DNA from: an uncultured Rikenellaceae bacterium
GTDB taxonomy: Bacteria > Bacteroidota > Bacteroidia > Bacteroidales > Rikenellaceae
Length of the DNA stretch: 9,988 nt
NCBI GenBank assembly: GCA_949284665.1
Contig: CASDWR010000048.1
Location: 1-9,988 of the forward strand
Direction of reading: 5' to 3'
The notes beneath the pieces were generated by a model, which worked only from the letters and a program-made list of their open reading frames with translations, did no database searches and was not told the DNA's origin. Numbering within the stretch: position 1 is the first letter of the stretch; each line of letters starts with the position of its first letter. This document shows positions 8,701-9,988 of the stretch, piece after piece. Position numbers and translations under genes: made by a program.

Positions 8701-9807
8701 GTAATAATAGAGTCCTTTGTCGGAGGTGGCAGCCCAAACGTTATTCCGATTATCAATGGCAATGTCTGCCACAACCGTCCACGATAAATCGTCATTCCGA
8801 ATCGGAATGGTTCCGAATTGCGAACCGTCGGGAGAGAAATAAGTGATTCCCGTATAGTATGATCCGCACCACATTGTCCCTCGCCGATCCCGGATGATAC
8901 ACTCCACGGTAAGGTTGCGCATTGCGTAGAGCGATTCGGCCGATTTACCGAAATGCCGGAACTCTTCGGTTTCGGGATCGAAGCAATCGAGTCCGTACAT
9001 GGTCCCAAACCAAAGCAATCCGTTCCGGTCATCGCACAAGCATTTCACATAATTATCAGTCAAGCTATTGGGATCATCTCCGTCGTGTATCCATTGTCGC
9101 AGGGTACCATCTTTGCTGATCCGATAGACCCCTTCGCCACGAGTCGTAGCCCAAATATTTCCACTTTGGTCACACAACAGGGCATTGATTTTGGAACGTG
9201 TGGGGATCACGCATTCCGGGCGTTTCCCCTTCTCAAGTCGGAACAACCCGGTAGAGAGAGTTCCCATGTAAAACGTACCGTCGGGTGTACAGATCATACC
9301 GGTCACCTCATCCATATCCGGCAATGCGACCCCCTCGTATTCTCCTTTCTCCGGGCTCCAACACAACATGCGTCCGCCCACCGTGGCATACACAATACCC
9401 TCGTACATGCACATTGCCCCAATGGACCGGCCGGCAAGAAAACGATTCGTAAAAATCGGGATAAAAGTTTCTTTCTCCAGACTGTATTGCACGATACCAC
9501 GCCCTTCGCAAATATAGATCAATCCGTTACCGTCACCTTTTATCGATTTTACAAGCAGGAATTCATTGGTTTTCGAACCATCCTGCAAAACGATCCGTTC
9601 TTTGGGCAACGTACCGTGATATTTAAAAAGCCCTTCGTTACCGGCAATCCATATGGCCCCGTTTTCGTCTTGATAGAGAGCGGTTATGCTGGTCTGCGAG
9701 AAGCCCTCCTCGATACCAAGATGTCTGAAAACGATTCGATCGGGCATCGCAAAGCCCCGCAAAGGCAAAAGAGACAGAGCGAAAAAAACTAAATGTAATT
9801 TTTTCAT
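5716..9807 (-). CDS. Hybrid two-component system (HTCS) sensor kinase/response regulator with AraC DNA-binding domain
   Basis: This one-protein sensor-regulator spans the inner membrane, binds a ligand in the periplasm and activates nearby genes. It has 1363 residues, normal for HTCS. In order: signal peptide 1-20 (MKKLHLVFFALSLLPLRGFA); beta-propeller sensor about 25-640 with Reg_prop motifs such as DENGAIWIAGNEGLFKY (47-63), DQSGNIWATTRGEGVYRI (213) and DSQNRVWIATTRNGLLHF (527); Y_Y_Y domain about 690-760; one membrane helix about 763-787; HisKA with phospho-acceptor His824 (NISHEFRTPLTLI); HATPase with N-box NLISNAFKHT (937-946), DTGHG (969-973) and GVGIGLAL (997-1004); receiver 1086-1200 with Glu1092, Asp1093/1094, acceptor Asp1135, Thr1165 and Lys1187; and AraC helix-turn-helix about 1235-1335. 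All catalytic residues are present, so it should be active. An in-frame TAA four codons upstream supports the ATG at 9807. The C-terminus carries an acidic Ser-rich tail. It probably controls the protease-receptor operon. Confidence 0.97.
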   Translation of the reverse strand: MKKLHLVFFALSLLPLRGFAMPDRIVFRHLGIEEGFSQTSITALYQDENGAIWIAGNEGLFKYHGTLPKERIVLQDGSKTNEFLLVKSIKGDGNGLIYICEGRGIVQYSLEKETFIPIFTNRFLAGRSIGAMCMYEGIVYATVGGRMLCWSPEKGEYEGVALPDMDEVTGMICTPDGTFYMGTLSTGLFRLEKGKRPECVIPTRSKINALLCDQSGNIWATTRGEGVYRISKDGTLRQWIHDGDDPNSLTDNYVKCLCDDRNGLLWFGTMYGLDCFDPETEEFRHFGKSAESLYAMRNLTVECIIRDRRGTMWCGSYYTGITYFSPDGSQFGTIPIRNDDLSWTVVADIAIDNRNNVWAATSDKGLYYYNRSTGKSQFYNTTNSNISGNNIKKVVYEPKQNMLWLSSFMGGVSCFDIRNRRFEHLHIGDVAYFDEGTEIVHDIKLHGEWLYVASYAGVFRLHTTTRQVERLLNLQRVFNVLLDNNDNLYIVSQRNIFEAYRLSKNNAPELWFRQPFLNDVVNALYCDSQNRVWIATTRNGLLHFDTETKSFTRYDKGNCGMGGEVITSVAEIRDGLLAAGYEEGISIVDIDRWRSVNYDTHNGFPVISMLNGCIYNHRQSEEIFFGGMNGIAYIPVGDMFDFAPSPAICFSNVRVDGKTVRANDRTGVIEKAMPYASSLVLTHRQTMFDVEVGYDDYINFNPNDYQYMLEGYDETWHDLTPGNNIGYMNLPPGSYTLTVLRKHANATGDSDPISLHIRVYPPFYASIYAYILYVIAIIAITYTVVRYYDSKRRLEDALEIERKDKERNELVTQWKLRFFTNISHEFRTPLTLIIGQLDLLMSDSGLAVRLRDTLTGIRRNATHLKMLIDELIDFRKQEQGFLKLRVVENDLIEQLEQVYISFHDYARLKGVSFKIEKPEGVVMLWFDPVQMQKVFYNLISNAFKHTSEGGSIVVRVVCETNGVKVSVADTGHGISPELFETIFERFYHNDEHSSETGVGIGLALTKEIVELHGGRIGVESTPGAGSVFTVELPFGKEHLCDREKVQIGVASERLELVNKTDGDEPPSPVHYDDVIVAEGTGEEKKYTILVVEDDVELREMLVRIFTPGYTVLQAADGEAGLETARKKQPDLIVSDVMMPRMSGTQMCARIKSDFELCHIPVVLLTALATPEQNIEGLKQGADDYVFKPFHVDVLLAKCESILHNRMLIHKKFHDAPSLSAESLATNPLDETFTRKLFSLIDQYLGNDCLDVSFLCRELAVSRTALFTKVKAVVGVTPNELIHTARLKRAAWLLKYRPEMKLMDIIVQTGFNSIQYFGRSFKSHYGMTPSQWRNNTTNDQNITDNAEEKMSERRTYSDESSDES
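5722..5742 (-). repeat. Short direct repeat in the HTCS C-terminal tail
   Basis: Two identical 9-bp copies of TTCATCCGA (plus strand, 5722-5730 and 5734-5742) are spaced 12 bp apart and encode the repeated acidic end DESSDES of the HTCS. The tail lies beyond the AraC domain. The repeat could arise from a small in-frame duplication. Confidence 0.7.
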
Positions 9808-9858
9808 TGCGATGCCGGGTTAGATCGAAACTAAAGTAATATATTTTTTCGACACGAC

Positions 9859-9866
9859 CAAATTTA
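9859..9866 (-). promoter_or_regulatory. Candidate -7 element of the HTCS promoter
   Basis: The minus strand reads TAAATTTG, matching TAnnTTTG, about 52 bp upstream of the HTCS start codon. A CAAA (TTTG on the minus strand) occurs at 9878-9881 and another at 9895-9898, but neither is at the expected 19-21 bp spacing. The call rests on the -7 element and its sensible distance alone. Confidence 0.4.
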
Positions 9867-9902
9867 TCATTCCCCCTCAAAAGCAGATCACATCCAAACA
9901 TT

Positions 9903-9937
9903 TTGCACACAACGACATAGATCGATGTACATTGCAA
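9903..9937. repeat. Imperfect dyad upstream of the HTCS promoter
   Basis: Outer arms TTGCA (9903-9907) and TGCAA (9933-9937) enclose inner arms ACAT (9915-9918) and ATGT (9925-9928), which flank AGATCG. The spacers are unequal (7 and 4 bp), so it is not a clean operator. It lies 37-78 bp upstream of the candidate HTCS -7 box. Function is unproven. Confidence 0.25.
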
Positions 9938-9988
9938 CAGAACGGAAGGGGAGCATATCGTTTATCGGATGAAGCCACCCGAACGAAT

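Noticed and set aside
8953..9792. A 279-codon plus-strand open frame opposite the HTCS sensor region
   Set aside because: It is antisense to the beta-propeller and signal-peptide codons, with no protein-like signature of its own.
9969..9988. A plus-strand ATG near the right edge, preceded by a GGAAGGGGAG purine stretch, as a possible divergent gene
   Set aside because: Only six codons are visible before the window ends, and Shine-Dalgarno-like sequence is poor evidence in this phylum.

Overview
This window comes from a Bacteroidota genome, most likely of the order Bacteroidales. The evidence is a SusC/RagA-type TonB-linked receptor, a one-piece hybrid two-component system (HTCS) that joins sensor, kinase, receiver and AraC domains, a zinc metalloprotease family seen mainly in this phylum, TAnnTTTG-type -7 promoter elements, and no clear Shine-Dalgarno sequences before the starts. 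By eye the genes are of balanced base composition and the intergenic DNA is AT-rich. Genus and species cannot be told from the sequence alone.

All three real genes lie on the minus strand, so transcription reads from right to left. From the right: about 180 bp of upstream DNA with a candidate promoter (9808-9988); a full-length HTCS regulator of 1363 residues (5716-9807); a 511 bp AT-rich gene-free region with a good -7 element inside a perfect inverted repeat (5205-5715); a secreted HExxHxxGxxH zinc metalloprotease (2538-5204); and, 15 bp further on, the first 840 or so codons of a SusC-like outer-membrane receptor with an N-terminal STN domain (1-2522), which runs off the left edge.

The layout is that of a Bacteroidota nutrient-utilisation locus: a membrane-spanning sensor/regulator next to an operon encoding a secreted hydrolase and a TonB-dependent importer. 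A SusD-like lipoprotein would be expected just beyond the left edge. The only degradative enzyme visible is a protease, and no glycoside hydrolase is seen, so the simplest reading is a locus for protein, peptide or glycoprotein capture. This is inference: the substrate cannot be read from the sequence, and most of the operon may lie outside the window.

Nothing here is a clearly new system. The points most worth a second look are a nine-G homopolymer in the signal-peptide codons of the receptor (possible slippage switch), the pairing of an STN-type receptor (usually linked to anti-sigma signalling) with an HTCS, and the palindromic promoter between regulator and operon.
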